NCBI RefSeq assembly: GCF_010731675.1
Contig: NZ_AP022584.1
Coordinates: 434,001-498,000 of the forward strand
Direction: 5' to 3'
Length of the DNA: 64,000 nucleotides
Origin: Mycobacterium marseillense
GTDB lineage: Bacteria; Actinomycetota; Actinomycetes; Mycobacteriales; Mycobacteriaceae
In this document: positions 30,456 to 39,326 of the stretch, piece after piece
How the letters are laid out: every line of letters starts with the position of its first letter
Position numbering within the stretch: the first letter of the stretch is position 1
The notes under the pieces: model-generated
Databases searched by the model: none
The model's input: the letters and a program-made list of their open reading frames with translations, nothing else
Told to the model about the DNA's origin: nothing
Made by a program: the position numbers and the translations under genes

Positions 30456-30952
30456 CACCCCGAGCCGTTCTGCGCGAGGCGTTCGTCGACCCAGTCGTGC
30501 AGGCCGGGCAGCGCGGCGTCGATGACGGTGTAGACGCGTTCGAAGTCGCTGGTGTCGCCGTAGTAGGGGTCGTCGACGTCGGGGGTGTGGGCGCCGGTGC
30601 GCGGATCGAAAGACCGCAGCATCTTGACGCGGTCCTCGTCGGCGCCCAGGTGCCGAAGCATGCGGGCGTGGTTGCGGTCCAGGGCTACCACCAGATCGGC
30701 CGCCAGGTGCTCGGCGTCGACCTGCGCGGCGCGGTGGTCGCAGGCGTAGCCGTGGGCGCGCAGCACGCCGACGGCCCGCTCGTCGGCGCACTCGCCGACA
30801 TGCCAGTTGCCGGTGCCGGCGCTGCTCACCCGCACCGCGTCGGCCAGACCGCGGCGGCGCAGCTGGTCGGCGAACATTTTCTCGGCCATCACCGACCGGC
30901 AGATGTTGCCGGTGCAGACGAAGGTGATGTGCAGGGGTTCGCGGTCAGACAC
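30455..30952 (-). CDS. ptpA: Low-molecular-weight protein tyrosine phosphatase PtpA
   Basis: A 165-residue LMW tyrosine phosphatase. The catalytic loop CTGNICRS sits at about residues 13-20 and the general-acid aspartate in PDVDDPYYG near 128. In M. tuberculosis PtpA is secreted into macrophages and blocks phagosome acidification; whether this one has that role is inference. GTG start at 30952, overlapping the end of ptkA by eight bases, so kinase and phosphatase are coupled. Confidence 0.93.
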   Translation of the reverse strand: MSDREPLHITFVCTGNICRSVMAEKMFADQLRRRGLADAVRVSSAGTGNWHVGECADERAVGVLRAHGYACDHRAAQVDAEHLAADLVVALDRNHARMLRHLGADEDRVKMLRSFDPRTGAHTPDVDDPYYGDTSDFERVYTVIDAALPGLHDWVDERLAQNGSG

Positions 30953-31628
30953 CCAGCGCCCTCCGCAACTCGTCCATGCTCGCGGCGTGCGTGACGCCGT
31001 CGAGACCCGCGGCCCCGTCGGGGAAGTCGGCCCGGCCGTAACCCCAGCCGACCACCACGGTGTCGATACCGTGCGCGGCCGCGCCATGCGCGTCGTGGCT
31101 GCGGTCACCGACCATCAGCACCCGCTCGGGCAGGGGCGTCAGCTGCGAAAGCGCGTGGGCCAGCACCTCGACCTTGGCCTTGCGGGAGCCGTCGGGGCTG
31201 GCCCCGGCGATGACCTCGAAATGCTGGTCGAGCCCGAAATGGGCGAGGATGCGCCGCGCGGTCGGTTCCAACTTGGAGGTGGCCACGGCCAGCCGGACGC
31301 CGGCCGCGCGCAGATCGACCAGCAGCGCCTCGATCCCGTCGAAGAGCGCGTTCATCGCCCACCCCCGGGTGCCGTACTCCGCGCGGAAGGCCGCGATCGC
31401 CTCCTCGGCGTCGTCGCCCAGCTCCATGGACCGGAAGGTGTCGTCCATCGGCGGGCCCACGATCTGGGCGACGAGGTCGCCGGGGGGCACGGGTGCGCCG
31501 ATGTGGTTGAGCGCATGCAGGAAGCTGGCCACGATGCCCTCCGCGGAGTCGGTCAGCGTGCCGTCGAGATCGAAGATCACCAGCTGCGCCCCCGGGGCGC
31601 GGGGATCGGCTGACGTTGTGCCTGTCAC
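30945..31628 (-). CDS. ptkA: Protein tyrosine kinase PtkA (HAD superfamily), short N-terminus
   Basis: A 227-residue HAD-superfamily protein orthologous to PtkA (Rv2232), which phosphorylates PtpA. The nucleophile motif is IFDLDGTLTDSA near residue 18; motif II VATSKLEP, the lysine region DGSRKAKVEV and the acidic VMVGDRSHDAHG complete the HAD set. M. tuberculosis PtkA, as remembered, has about 60 extra disordered residues at the N-terminus that are missing here; no usable start exists upstream of GTG 31628 in frame. Confidence 0.88.
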   Translation of the reverse strand: MTGTTSADPRAPGAQLVIFDLDGTLTDSAEGIVASFLHALNHIGAPVPPGDLVAQIVGPPMDDTFRSMELGDDAEEAIAAFRAEYGTRGWAMNALFDGIEALLVDLRAAGVRLAVATSKLEPTARRILAHFGLDQHFEVIAGASPDGSRKAKVEVLAHALSQLTPLPERVLMVGDRSHDAHGAAAHGIDTVVVGWGYGRADFPDGAAGLDGVTHAASMDELRRALGV

Positions 31629-31718
31629 CTCACCATTGTCCTCGATGGGCGCGGCCGGCTGCGACGGTGTTGCCGGTGTACGTCCGGCCGGTCCACGCGG
31701 CGCACTAGTGTTTCACGG

Positions 31719-32747
31719 ATGGCGAGTCTGAACCTGAGCCCGCCTGCGGCGCGCTACCACGGTGATCAGGCCGTCGCGCCCGGGATGCTGGACTTCGCCG
31801 TCAACGTCCGGCACGGCCAGCCTCCGGACTGGCTGCTGCGACGGCTGGCCGCGCGGCTGCCCGACCTGGCGCGCTACCCGAGCCTCGACGACATCCACGC
31901 GGCGCAGGACGCGGCCGCCCGGCGGCACGGCCGGGCCCGCGACGAGGTGCTGCCGCTCGCCGGGGCGGCCGAGGGATTCGCCCTGCTGGCCAACCTGCGC
32001 CCGGCGCTGGCGGCGATCATCGCGCCGGCGTTCACCGAGCCGCAGGCGGCGCTGAGTGCCGCCGGTGTGCCGGTGCACCACGTAGTGCTGCCGGCGCCCT
32101 TCGGCCTCGCGGGTGCGGTTGTCCCCGAGGACGCCGACCTTGTCGTCGTGGGCAATCCCACCAATCCGACCTCGGTGCTGCACGGCCGCGAGGAGTTGCT
32201 CGCGTTGCGCCGGCCCGGCCGGATCCTGGTGGTCGACGAGGCCTTCGCCGACTCGATTCCCGGCGAGCCGGAATCGCTGGCCGGTGACGCGCTGCCCGAC
32301 GTGCTGGTGCTGCGCAGCCTGACCAAGACCTGGGCGCTGGCCGGACTGCGGGTGGGTTACGCGCTGGGATCGCCGGAGGTGTTGGCGCGGTTGACCGCTC
32401 AGCGGGCGCACTGGCCGGTGGGCACGCTGCAGCTGACGGCCATTGCGGCGTGTTGCGCACCGGAGGCGGTTGCCGAGGCGGCGACCGGGGCGGCGCGACT
32501 GGAGCAGCTGCGCGCCGAGATGGTCGCCGGGCTGGCGTCGGTGGGCGCCGACGTGGTCGACGGCCGGGCCCCGTTCGTGTTGTTCGGCACGCCGGAGGCG
32601 GTTGCACTGCGAAAACGACTGCATGACAGGGGAATTGCCATCCGTCGCTGTGATACTTTCGTCGGGCTGGATGACCGGTACTTGCGGGCCGCGGTGCGCC
32701 GCGAGTGGCCGCTGCTGGTGCAAGCGATCGCGGAGGCCCATCGGTGA
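31719..32747 (+). CDS. cobC: PLP-dependent aminotransferase CobC-like
   Basis: A 342-residue class I/II PLP enzyme, equivalent to Rv2231c annotated CobC. The Schiff-base lysine lies in [16 protein letters not shown] (near residue 203), preceded by VVDEAFADS and the GNPTNPTS phosphate/substrate loop. In cobalamin synthesis such enzymes decarboxylate threonine phosphate to aminopropanol phosphate, the substrate used with CobD; histidinol-phosphate-aminotransferase-like activity is an alternative. It is divergent from ptkA. The stop overlaps the next GTG by four bases. Confidence 0.86.
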   Translation: MASLNLSPPAARYHGDQAVAPGMLDFAVNVRHGQPPDWLLRRLAARLPDLARYPSLDDIHAAQDAAARRHGRARDEVLPLAGAAEGFALLANLRPALAAIIAPAFTEPQAALSAAGVPVHHVVLPAPFGLAGAVVPEDADLVVVGNPTNPTSVLHGREELLALRRPGRILVVDEAFADSIPGEPESLAGDALPDVLVLRSLTKTWALAGLRVGYALGSPEVLARLTAQRAHWPVGTLQLTAIAACCAPEAVAEAATGAARLEQLRAEMVAGLASVGADVVDGRAPFVLFGTPEAVALRKRLHDRGIAIRRCDTFVGLDDRYLRAAVRREWPLLVQAIAEAHR

Positions 32748-33892
32748 GCGTCACGCTGGCCGATGTCATCGCGGTGCTTGATGAGGCCTATCCGCCGCGG
32801 CTCGCCGAATCATGGGATTCGGTGGGCCTGGTGTGCGGTGACCCCGACGACGCGCTGGAGTCGGTCACCGTCGCGGTCGACGCGACACCCGCCGTCGTCG
32901 ACGAAGTTCCCGACGCCGGGCTGCTGCTCGCCCATCACCCGCTCCTGTTGCGGGGGGTGGACACCGTCGCTGCCAGCACGCCCAAGGGCGCGCTCGTACA
33001 CCGGCTGATCCGGACCGGGCGTTCACTGTTCACCGCGCACACCAACGCCGACTCGGCCAATCCGGGCGTGTCCGACGCGCTGGCCGCCGCCCTCGGGCTC
33101 CGGGTCGAGGCCGCGCTGGAGCCGGCGACGGGTGCGCCCGGCCTGGACAAGTGGGTCATCTACGTGCCTCAGGAGAACGCAGAAGCGGTGCGGGCGGCGG
33201 TGTTTGAGGCCGGGGCCGGTCACATCGGCGACTACTCGCACTGCAGCTGGAGCGTCACCGGCATCGGCCAGTTCCTGCCGCACGAAGGCGCCTCGCCCGC
33301 GGTGGGCAGCGTCGGCAACGTCGAGCGGGTCACCGAAGACCGGATCGAGGTCGTCGCGCCCGCGCGGGCCCGGGCTGCGGTGCTGGCGGCCCTGCGCGCC
33401 GCTCATCCCTACGAGGAGCCCGCGTTCGACATCTTCGCGATGGTCCCACCGCCCGGCGACGCCGGGCTGGGCCGCATCGGCACGCTGGCCCGCCCGGAAC
33501 CGTTGCGCGACTTCGTCTCCCGCGTGCACGTGGCGTTGCCGCGGACATCCTGGGGGGTGCGGGCGGCGGGCGACCCCGACCTGCCGGTGTCACGGGTCGC
33601 CGTCTGCGGCGGCGCGGGCGATTCGCTGCTGGCCGCCGCGGCCGGGGCCGGGGTGCAGGCCTACGTCACGGCCGATCTGCGGCATCACCCGGCCGACGAG
33701 CACCGCCGGGCCTCGGATGTGGCCCTGATCGATGTGGCACATTGGGCAAGTGAATTCCCGTGGTGCGAACAGGCCGCCGAGTTGCTGCGGTCGCGTTTCG
33801 GTGCGGAGCTTGCGGTGCGGGTGAGCTCGATTCGCACCGACCCTTGGAATGTCGAGCACGCTGACAACGAGTCCGGGGGAGAAGAGTCATGA
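32744..33892 (+). CDS. Nif3-like dinuclear metal center protein (Rv2230c-like)
   Basis: A 382-residue Nif3/DUF34 protein with two Nif3 halves and a CutA-like insert. Metal-binding signatures are [11 protein letters not shown] near residue 65, [11 protein letters not shown] near 105 and [10 protein letters not shown] near the C-terminus; the insert carries [13 protein letters not shown]. Biochemical function is debated (GTP cyclohydrolase-type or metal insertase). GTG start overlapping cobC, and its stop overlaps the next ATG (ATGA). It belongs to a four-gene coupled operon cobC-nif3-zinc ribbon-rnhC. Confidence 0.9.
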   Translation: MSVTLADVIAVLDEAYPPRLAESWDSVGLVCGDPDDALESVTVAVDATPAVVDEVPDAGLLLAHHPLLLRGVDTVAASTPKGALVHRLIRTGRSLFTAHTNADSANPGVSDALAAALGLRVEAALEPATGAPGLDKWVIYVPQENAEAVRAAVFEAGAGHIGDYSHCSWSVTGIGQFLPHEGASPAVGSVGNVERVTEDRIEVVAPARARAAVLAALRAAHPYEEPAFDIFAMVPPPGDAGLGRIGTLARPEPLRDFVSRVHVALPRTSWGVRAAGDPDLPVSRVAVCGGAGDSLLAAAAGAGVQAYVTADLRHHPADEHRRASDVALIDVAHWASEFPWCEQAAELLRSRFGAELAVRVSSIRTDPWNVEHADNESGGEES

Positions 33893-34626
33893 AGGCCGAA
33901 GTGGCACAGCAACGTTCGCTGCTCGAGTTGTCGAAACTGGATGCCGAGCTGTCCCGCCTCACGCATCGGGCCGCGCACCTGCCGGAGCAGGAGGCGTGCC
34001 GGCGCATGCAGGAGGAATACGACACCGCCGGCGATCGGCAGGGCGCGGTGCGGATTGCCCTGGAAGACATCGACGCTCACGTCAAGCGCCTCGAATCCGA
34101 GATCGATGCGGTGCGCCAGCGCGAAGATCGAGACCGGGCGCTGCTGCAGTCAGGAGCGACCGACGCCAAGCAACTGGCGGACCTTCAGCACGAGCTGGAG
34201 ACCCTGCAGCGTCGCCAGACCAGCCTGGAGGATTCCCTGCTGGAGGTGATGGAACGTCGTGAGGAGCTGCAGGCCCAGCTGGACACCGAGCAGAAGGCCC
34301 TTGAGACCCTGGAGGTCGACATGGCCGGCGCGCGGCAGGCACTCGACGCCGCGCTTGCCGAGATCACCGAAGCCCGCGAGCTGCATTCGTCACGACGCGA
34401 TTCGCTGAGCGCCACGCTGGACCCGGCCCTGTCCGCCCTCTACGAACGGCAGCGCGCCGGAGGAGGGCCGGGCGCTGGGCAGCTGCTGGGAAAGCGGTGC
34501 GGGGCCTGCCGGCTCGAGATCGACCGCGGCGAACTGTCCCGCATTTCGGCCGCCGCCGAAGACGACGTGGTGCGATGCCCGGAATGCGGCGCGATCCTGC
34601 TGCGGGTCAAGGGGTTCGATCAGTGA
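33889..34626 (+). CDS. Coiled-coil zinc-ribbon protein (Rv2229c-like)
   Basis: A 245-residue protein made of a long antiparallel coiled coil (residues about 15-180, rich in Glu/Leu/Arg/Gln heptads) and a C-terminal four-cysteine zinc ribbon (CGACRLEI ... CPECGAIL). This is the CT398/DUF164 family, proposed to act as an adaptor with RNA-related or flagellar/secretion partners in other bacteria; a function in mycobacteria is not known. It is coupled on both sides: its ATG overlaps the Nif3 stop and its stop overlaps the rnhC GTG. Confidence 0.88.
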   Translation: MKAEVAQQRSLLELSKLDAELSRLTHRAAHLPEQEACRRMQEEYDTAGDRQGAVRIALEDIDAHVKRLESEIDAVRQREDRDRALLQSGATDAKQLADLQHELETLQRRQTSLEDSLLEVMERREELQAQLDTEQKALETLEVDMAGARQALDAALAEITEARELHSSRRDSLSATLDPALSALYERQRAGGGPGAGQLLGKRCGACRLEIDRGELSRISAAAEDDVVRCPECGAILLRVKGFDQ

Positions 34627-35762
34627 AAGTTGTCATCGAGGCCGACGGTGGTTCGCGCGGCAACCCGGGGCCGGCCGGCTATGGCGCCGTGGTGTGGACC
34701 GAGGACCGCACGACCGTGTTGGCCGAGAACAAGCAGGCCATCGGCCGCGCCACGAACAACGTGGCCGAATACCGCGGGCTGATAGCCGGTTTGGACGACG
34801 CCCTGAAGCTGGGCGCCCGCGAGGCGGCGGTGTATCTGGATTCCAAGCTGTTGGTGGAGCAGATGTCCGGGCGCTGGAAGGTCAAGCATCCCGACCTGAT
34901 CGAGCTGAATGCGCAGGCCCGACGGTTGGCGGCGCGGTTCGACAGGATCGGTTACTCGTGGATTCCGCGGGAGCGTAATTCGCACGCCGACCGGTTGGCC
35001 AACGAGGCGATGGACGCCGCGGCTGGGGCCAACGGCGCGGCGGAAAACCCCGAGCCGGCCGAAAAGCCCGAGCCCTCCGGTGCTGAGGCGGTGAAAACCG
35101 TTGCGGCGCCGGCGCCGGCGCCGACGGCGCCGGGCTGGACGGGTGCGCGCGGCACCCCCACCCGGTTGTTGCTGCTGCGCCACGGGCAGACGGAGCTGTC
35201 GGTGCAGCGCCGCTATTCCGGGCGCGGTAACCCGGCGCTGACCGAAGTGGGGCGACGGCAGGCCGACGCGGCGGCGCGGTATCTGGCTCAGCGCGGCGGG
35301 ATTTCGGCGGTCTTCGCTTCCCCGCTGCAACGGGCCTACGACACCGCGGCGGCGGCGGCCAAGGCCCTGGGCCTGGATGTGACCGTCGACGACGACCTGA
35401 TAGAGACCGATTTCGGTGCCTGGGAGGGGTTGACGTTCGCCGAGGCCGCCGAGCGCGACCCGGAGCTGCACCGCCGTTGGCTGCGTGACACCAGCACCGC
35501 CCCACCGGGCGGCGAGAGCTTCGATACGGTCGCCGATCGGGTGTTGCGGGACCGGGAACGGATTGTCGCCGCACACCAGGGCACCACGGTGCTGGTGGTG
35601 TCGCACGTGACGCCGATCAAGATGCTGTTGCGGGAGGCGCTGGACGCCGGGCCCGGCATCTTGTACCGGCTACACCTCGACCTGGCGTCGCTGAGCATCG
35701 CCGAGTTCTATTCCGACGGAGCCTCTTCGGTGCGGTTGGTCAACCAGACGGCTTACCTGTAA
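34623..35762 (+). CDS. rnhC: Bifunctional RNase HI / acid phosphatase
   Basis: A 379-residue fusion. Residues 1-135 are an RNase HI domain (EADGGSRGNPGPAG with the first catalytic Asp, NNVAEYRGL with the Glu, YLDSKLLVEQ with the next Asp), cutting RNA in RNA-DNA hybrids. A Pro/Ala-rich linker leads to a histidine phosphatase of the CobC type (LLRHGQTELS near residue 183, later VVSHVTPIK), equivalent to alpha-ribazole phosphatase. GTG start coupled to the zinc-ribbon gene. Its last 30 codons are repeated in broken form at 37952-38045. Confidence 0.93.
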   Translation: MKVVIEADGGSRGNPGPAGYGAVVWTEDRTTVLAENKQAIGRATNNVAEYRGLIAGLDDALKLGAREAAVYLDSKLLVEQMSGRWKVKHPDLIELNAQARRLAARFDRIGYSWIPRERNSHADRLANEAMDAAAGANGAAENPEPAEKPEPSGAEAVKTVAAPAPAPTAPGWTGARGTPTRLLLLRHGQTELSVQRRYSGRGNPALTEVGRRQADAAARYLAQRGGISAVFASPLQRAYDTAAAAAKALGLDVTVDDDLIETDFGAWEGLTFAEAAERDPELHRRWLRDTSTAPPGGESFDTVADRVLRDRERIVAAHQGTTVLVVSHVTPIKMLLREALDAGPGILYRLHLDLASLSIAEFYSDGASSVRLVNQTAYL

Positions 35763-35765
35763 ACG

Positions 35766-37718
35766 TCACTTTTGCTCTTGGTTGAGTCGAGGGATCAGGC
35801 CGCCGGCCAAGACGTCCTTGACCTGTCGTGGCGAGAGCCGATGCCGCACAGAGAATGACGATCCCTTGCTGACATTCTCGACCTGCAGGGCATCCCCTTG
35901 GTCCAGCGCGGTCAGATTCTGGATGCGGAGGGTGTCGTCTTGGTCGATCGAATCGTAGTCACCGGGATTGTCGAATTCGAGCGCCAAAATTCCATAGTTG
36001 GCCAGGTTCTGCCAGTGGATGCGTGCGAAGGACTTGGCGATGACGACGCGCAACCCGAGGTAGCGCGGTGCGATCGCGGCGTGCTCACGCGACGAGCCCT
36101 GGCCGTAGTTGTCCCCAGCGACGATGATGTGCCCGCCGTCGCCGGCCTGTTGAGCCCGCTCGGGGTAGGAGTCGTCGACCCGGGTGAAGCTGAACAGTGC
36201 GAGCTTCGGGATGTTGGACCGAAGCGGAAGAGCCTGCACGCCGGCCGGTGAGATTTCGTCGGTGGAGATGTTGTCGCCGACCTTGAGCAACACCGGCGCC
36301 TCGACTTCGTCCGGCAGCGGCGACAACTCGGGCAGGCTCGAGATGTTGGGCCCCTTCACGGGCTCGACACGTTGTGCCTCCTCGGCGTCCGGCGGAGGCA
36401 CCAGCATTGCGGTGTTGACGGAGTTGCACTCGGGCAGATCAAGTTTCGGGTACTCCATCTGCTCCTCTTTGGCCCAGTCCCGCGGATCCGTGATCACTCC
36501 CGTCAGCGCCGATGCCGCGGCCGTCTCGGGCGAACACAGCCACACCGCGTCCTCCTTGGTGCCAGACCGGCCGGGGAAGTTGCGGGGCATCGTGCGCAGC
36601 GAGTTGCGACCGACCGCGGGAGCCTGACCCATGCCGATGCACCCCATGCAGCCCGCCTGGTGAATGCGCGCGCCGGCCACCACCAGATCCAGCGTCGCGC
36701 CCATCTTGGTCAGGTCGGCCAAGATCTCGCGCGACGTCGGGTTGATGTCGAAGCTGACCTGCGGGGCCGTCTGGCGTCCCGCCACCATCGCGGCCGCGAT
36801 CGCGAAATCCCGCAGCCCGGGGTTGGCGCTCGAACCGATCACCGCCTGGGCGACGCCCTCGCCGGCCACCTCGCGGACCGGTACCACGTTGCCCGGTGAC
36901 GACGGTTTGGCGATCAGCGGCTCGATCTGCGACAAGTCGATCGTGTCCTCGACGTCGTAGCCCGCGTCATCGTCGGCCAGCAACTCAACCCAGTCGTCCT
37001 CGCGCCCCTCGGCGCGCAGGAATTCGCGAACGGCCTCGTCGCTGGGAAACACCGTCGTGGTGGCCCCGAGTTCGGCGCCCATGTTGGCGATGACGTGGCG
37101 GTCCATCGCCGTCAGCTTCGCCAAACCGGGACCGTGATACTCGATGATCCGGTTCACCCCGCCCTTTACGTCGTGGCGGCGCAACATCTCCAAGATCACG
37201 TCTTTGGCTGAACACCACTGGGGCAGCTCACCCTCGAGCCGCACACCCCATACCTCGGGCATCCGGATGTGCAGTGGTCGCCCGGTGATCGCGAGCGCCA
37301 CCTCGAGACCACCGACGCCGATCGCGAGCATGCCCAGCGATCCCGCCGCCGGAGTGTGAGAATCGGAGCCCACCATCGTCTTGCCGGGGATGCCGAAGCG
37401 CTGCATGTGAGTTGGGTGCGAGACCCCATTGCCCGGTTTGGAGAACCACAGGCCGAAGCGTTGCGCCGCGGTGCGCAGGTACTCGTGATCCTCGGCGTTC
37501 TTCTCGTCGCCCTGCAGCAGGTTGTGGTCGACGTACTGCACACTCACCTCGGTGCGGGCGCGATCGAGCCCGAGCGCCTCGAGTTCCTGCATCACCAGCG
37601 TGCCGGTCGCATCCTGGGTCAGCGTCTGGTCGATCCGGATCGCGATCTCTTGCCCCGGGGTCATCTCCCCGGATTCCAGATGAGAGCTGATCAGCTTGTG
37701 AGCGACGTTCATGGCCAT
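35766..37718 (-). CDS. Aconitate hydratase, short (Aquifex-type) form
   Basis: A 650-residue aconitase of the short bacterial type, distinct from the ~940-residue mycobacterial Acn. The iron-sulfur CxxC is C357/C360 in AGCMGCIGMGQAP. The usual first ligand motif IGSCTN is replaced by IGSSANPG (294-301), and C395 in WLCSPET is a candidate third ligand. The swivel domain with DNYGQGSSREHAA is intact, as is VGSDSHTPAAGSLG. It sits convergently three bases after rnhC, between that gene and a broken copy of its 3' end, so it was probably acquired. Activity on aconitate/citrate versus a related substrate is not settled by sequence. Confidence 0.88.
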   Translation of the reverse strand: MAMNVAHKLISSHLESGEMTPGQEIAIRIDQTLTQDATGTLVMQELEALGLDRARTEVSVQYVDHNLLQGDEKNAEDHEYLRTAAQRFGLWFSKPGNGVSHPTHMQRFGIPGKTMVGSDSHTPAAGSLGMLAIGVGGLEVALAITGRPLHIRMPEVWGVRLEGELPQWCSAKDVILEMLRRHDVKGGVNRIIEYHGPGLAKLTAMDRHVIANMGAELGATTTVFPSDEAVREFLRAEGREDDWVELLADDDAGYDVEDTIDLSQIEPLIAKPSSPGNVVPVREVAGEGVAQAVIGSSANPGLRDFAIAAAMVAGRQTAPQVSFDINPTSREILADLTKMGATLDLVVAGARIHQAGCMGCIGMGQAPAVGRNSLRTMPRNFPGRSGTKEDAVWLCSPETAAASALTGVITDPRDWAKEEQMEYPKLDLPECNSVNTAMLVPPPDAEEAQRVEPVKGPNISSLPELSPLPDEVEAPVLLKVGDNISTDEISPAGVQALPLRSNIPKLALFSFTRVDDSYPERAQQAGDGGHIIVAGDNYGQGSSREHAAIAPRYLGLRVVIAKSFARIHWQNLANYGILALEFDNPGDYDSIDQDDTLRIQNLTALDQGDALQVENVSKGSSFSVRHRLSPRQVKDVLAGGLIPRLNQEQK

Positions 37719-37951
37719 ACTTCGTTGCCTCCTACGCCATGCGTGATGACCTCACGCTGTGGAGTACCCCGAAGCGGTTGTTTTAGTGCGATTAGTGCGC
37801 GGCGGCGGTCGCCGGCTCGGCCACACGGTAGCTTCGCTGCGTGCGGCCAACTCAGGCAGCAGGGCCGGGCTATTTCGTCGGGCCAACGGTCACGGCGTTC
37901 GCAGTCGTTGTGCACTCTTGAAATTCACGCAATCCCAGGCGCAGTTCCATG

Positions 37952-38045
37952 CGGTTGCATCTCGACCTGGAGATCGTTGAGCATCGCCGAGTTCTATTCC
38001 GGCGGAGCATCTTCGGTGCGGTTGGTGAACCAGACGCGTATCTAG
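37952..38045 (+). pseudogene. Broken copy of the rnhC 3' end
   Basis: This ~94-bp stretch matches the last ~32 codons of rnhC in the same orientation. It reads RLHLDL, then after a one-base indel LSIAEFYSGGASSVRLVNQT followed by RI and a stop; intact rnhC has LSIAEFYSDGASSVRLVNQT then AYL. Similarity ends at the stop. The rest of the gap 37719-37951 between the aconitase start and this fragment shows no gene. It marks the far boundary of the aconitase insertion. Confidence 0.85.
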
Positions 38046-38446
38046 GCGGCTGAGGGCGACGCGCCGCCGTAGTCGCCGAAGGACCACAGGTTGCCTTCGG
38101 GATCGCGGACGGTGAATTCGCGTGCGCCGTAATCGGTTTCGTCGAGCGGGCGCACGATCTCGGCCTTACGCTGCAGCACCCGTTCGTAGAGCGCGTCGGG
38201 ATCGGTCGTGACGACGTAACCGCCGGCGGTGCCCGGTTCGCGGCACCATTGCGCGTCGGGCTTGTAGGTGCCCAGCATGATCCCGCCGGAGCCGTGCGGC
38301 CAGTTCAGTTGCGCATGATCGACGGTCTCGCCCTGGCCGTAGCGCGCCGCGAGGACGAAGCCGAATGTGTCGATGTAGTAATCGATCAGCTTGGGCGCGT
38401 CATGGGCCTGCAATGTCAACCAGACGGTCGGATTCGAAGCGGTCAT
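38042..38446 (-). CDS. VOC-family glyoxalase/bleomycin-resistance-like protein
   Basis: A 134-residue VOC protein of the PhnB/glyoxalase type. The pattern LIDYYIDTFGFVLAARYG, HAQLNWPHGSGGIML and the C-terminal FTVRDPEGNLWSFGDY is typical of this group. ATG 38446 (MTASNPTV) is used. The first 47 bp overlap the end of the AraC regulator gene upstream, which suggests coupling. The stop shares CTAG with the rnhC-like fragment. Confidence 0.83.
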   Translation of the reverse strand: MTASNPTVWLTLQAHDAPKLIDYYIDTFGFVLAARYGQGETVDHAQLNWPHGSGGIMLGTYKPDAQWCREPGTAGGYVVTTDPDALYERVLQRKAEIVRPLDETDYGAREFTVRDPEGNLWSFGDYGGASPSAA

Positions 38447-39305
38447 GGTCCCACTGTGCGCCGAACGAATGGCCGCCGTCTTGAATGTTTCGGAACTCGT
38501 CGGCCAGCCAGCGTCGCGGCGGCACACCGGCGAACCGGACGAATTCGCGGGTCATGTGCGCCTGGTCGCTGTACCCCGTGGCGGCCGCGACCGCCGCCAG
38601 GTCGACGCGTCCGTACCGGCGCGCCGACGCGGCGATGCGCGCCGTCGCGTGCTGGAACCGCATGAGCATCGCCACCGTCTTGGGCGAGCGGCCGACCTCC
38701 TGACCGAACAGCGTCGTCAGATACCGGGTGGTCACGCCGACCGTATCCGCCAAGGTGGCCACCGGTATCCGGCCCCGGCTGCGTTCCAGCAGGTGCCAGG
38801 CGTACGCGACCTCGGGACGCACGCTCGCGCTCTCGCGACGCCGCCGCGCCTCGATGAGGTAGTGGGCCACCAGGGCGAACACGTCCGGCCAGCCGTCCGC
38901 CTCGCTGACGCGGTCATGCAATTCGTGCCCGCCGCGATCCAACACCGCGGTCGCGTCGTACTCGGCGACGGGAAGCTCGGCGCTCGGCACGCCGAACAGC
39001 GCGCGTGAGGCCAGCGGATGCACCGCCAGCTGCACGCCGGCCTGGCCGCGGCGCTGTCGCACGTGGCTGGCCTGCACGTGCAGGCCGCTCAGCAGCAGCG
39101 GGTTGGGGCGCGCGACGGCCAGTGCGCCGGCAGTGGCGCCGGCTTCCACCCCGTCGTCGAGGCTGACGATGAAGGTCAACGTCGAGGACGGCATGCCGCG
39201 GTGCACCGTCTCGGGAACGTCGAGGGTCCGGTATCCGACCATGGACGTCACGCCCGGCGCACTGCGCGGCGCCGCCACGTGGTATTCCGAGCCCCGGTCC
39301 ACCAC
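38400..39305 (-). CDS. AraC-family transcriptional regulator
   Basis: A 301-residue regulator with a C-terminal AraC DNA-binding domain: first HTH VATLADTVGVTTRYLTTLF (about 185-203) and second around VAAATGYSDQAHMTREFVRF (about 240-260). The N-terminal half is a ligand-sensing domain without a clear match. It overlaps the downstream VOC gene by 47 bp, an uncommonly long overlap, so the VOC protein is the natural candidate for co-regulation. Confidence 0.88.
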   Translation of the reverse strand: MVDRGSEYHVAAPRSAPGVTSMVGYRTLDVPETVHRGMPSSTLTFIVSLDDGVEAGATAGALAVARPNPLLLSGLHVQASHVRQRRGQAGVQLAVHPLASRALFGVPSAELPVAEYDATAVLDRGGHELHDRVSEADGWPDVFALVAHYLIEARRRRESASVRPEVAYAWHLLERSRGRIPVATLADTVGVTTRYLTTLFGQEVGRSPKTVAMLMRFQHATARIAASARRYGRVDLAAVAAATGYSDQAHMTREFVRFAGVPPRRWLADEFRNIQDGGHSFGAQWDHDRFESDRLVDIAGP

Positions 39306-39326
39306 ACCACGCTAACGCCGCAGCGG

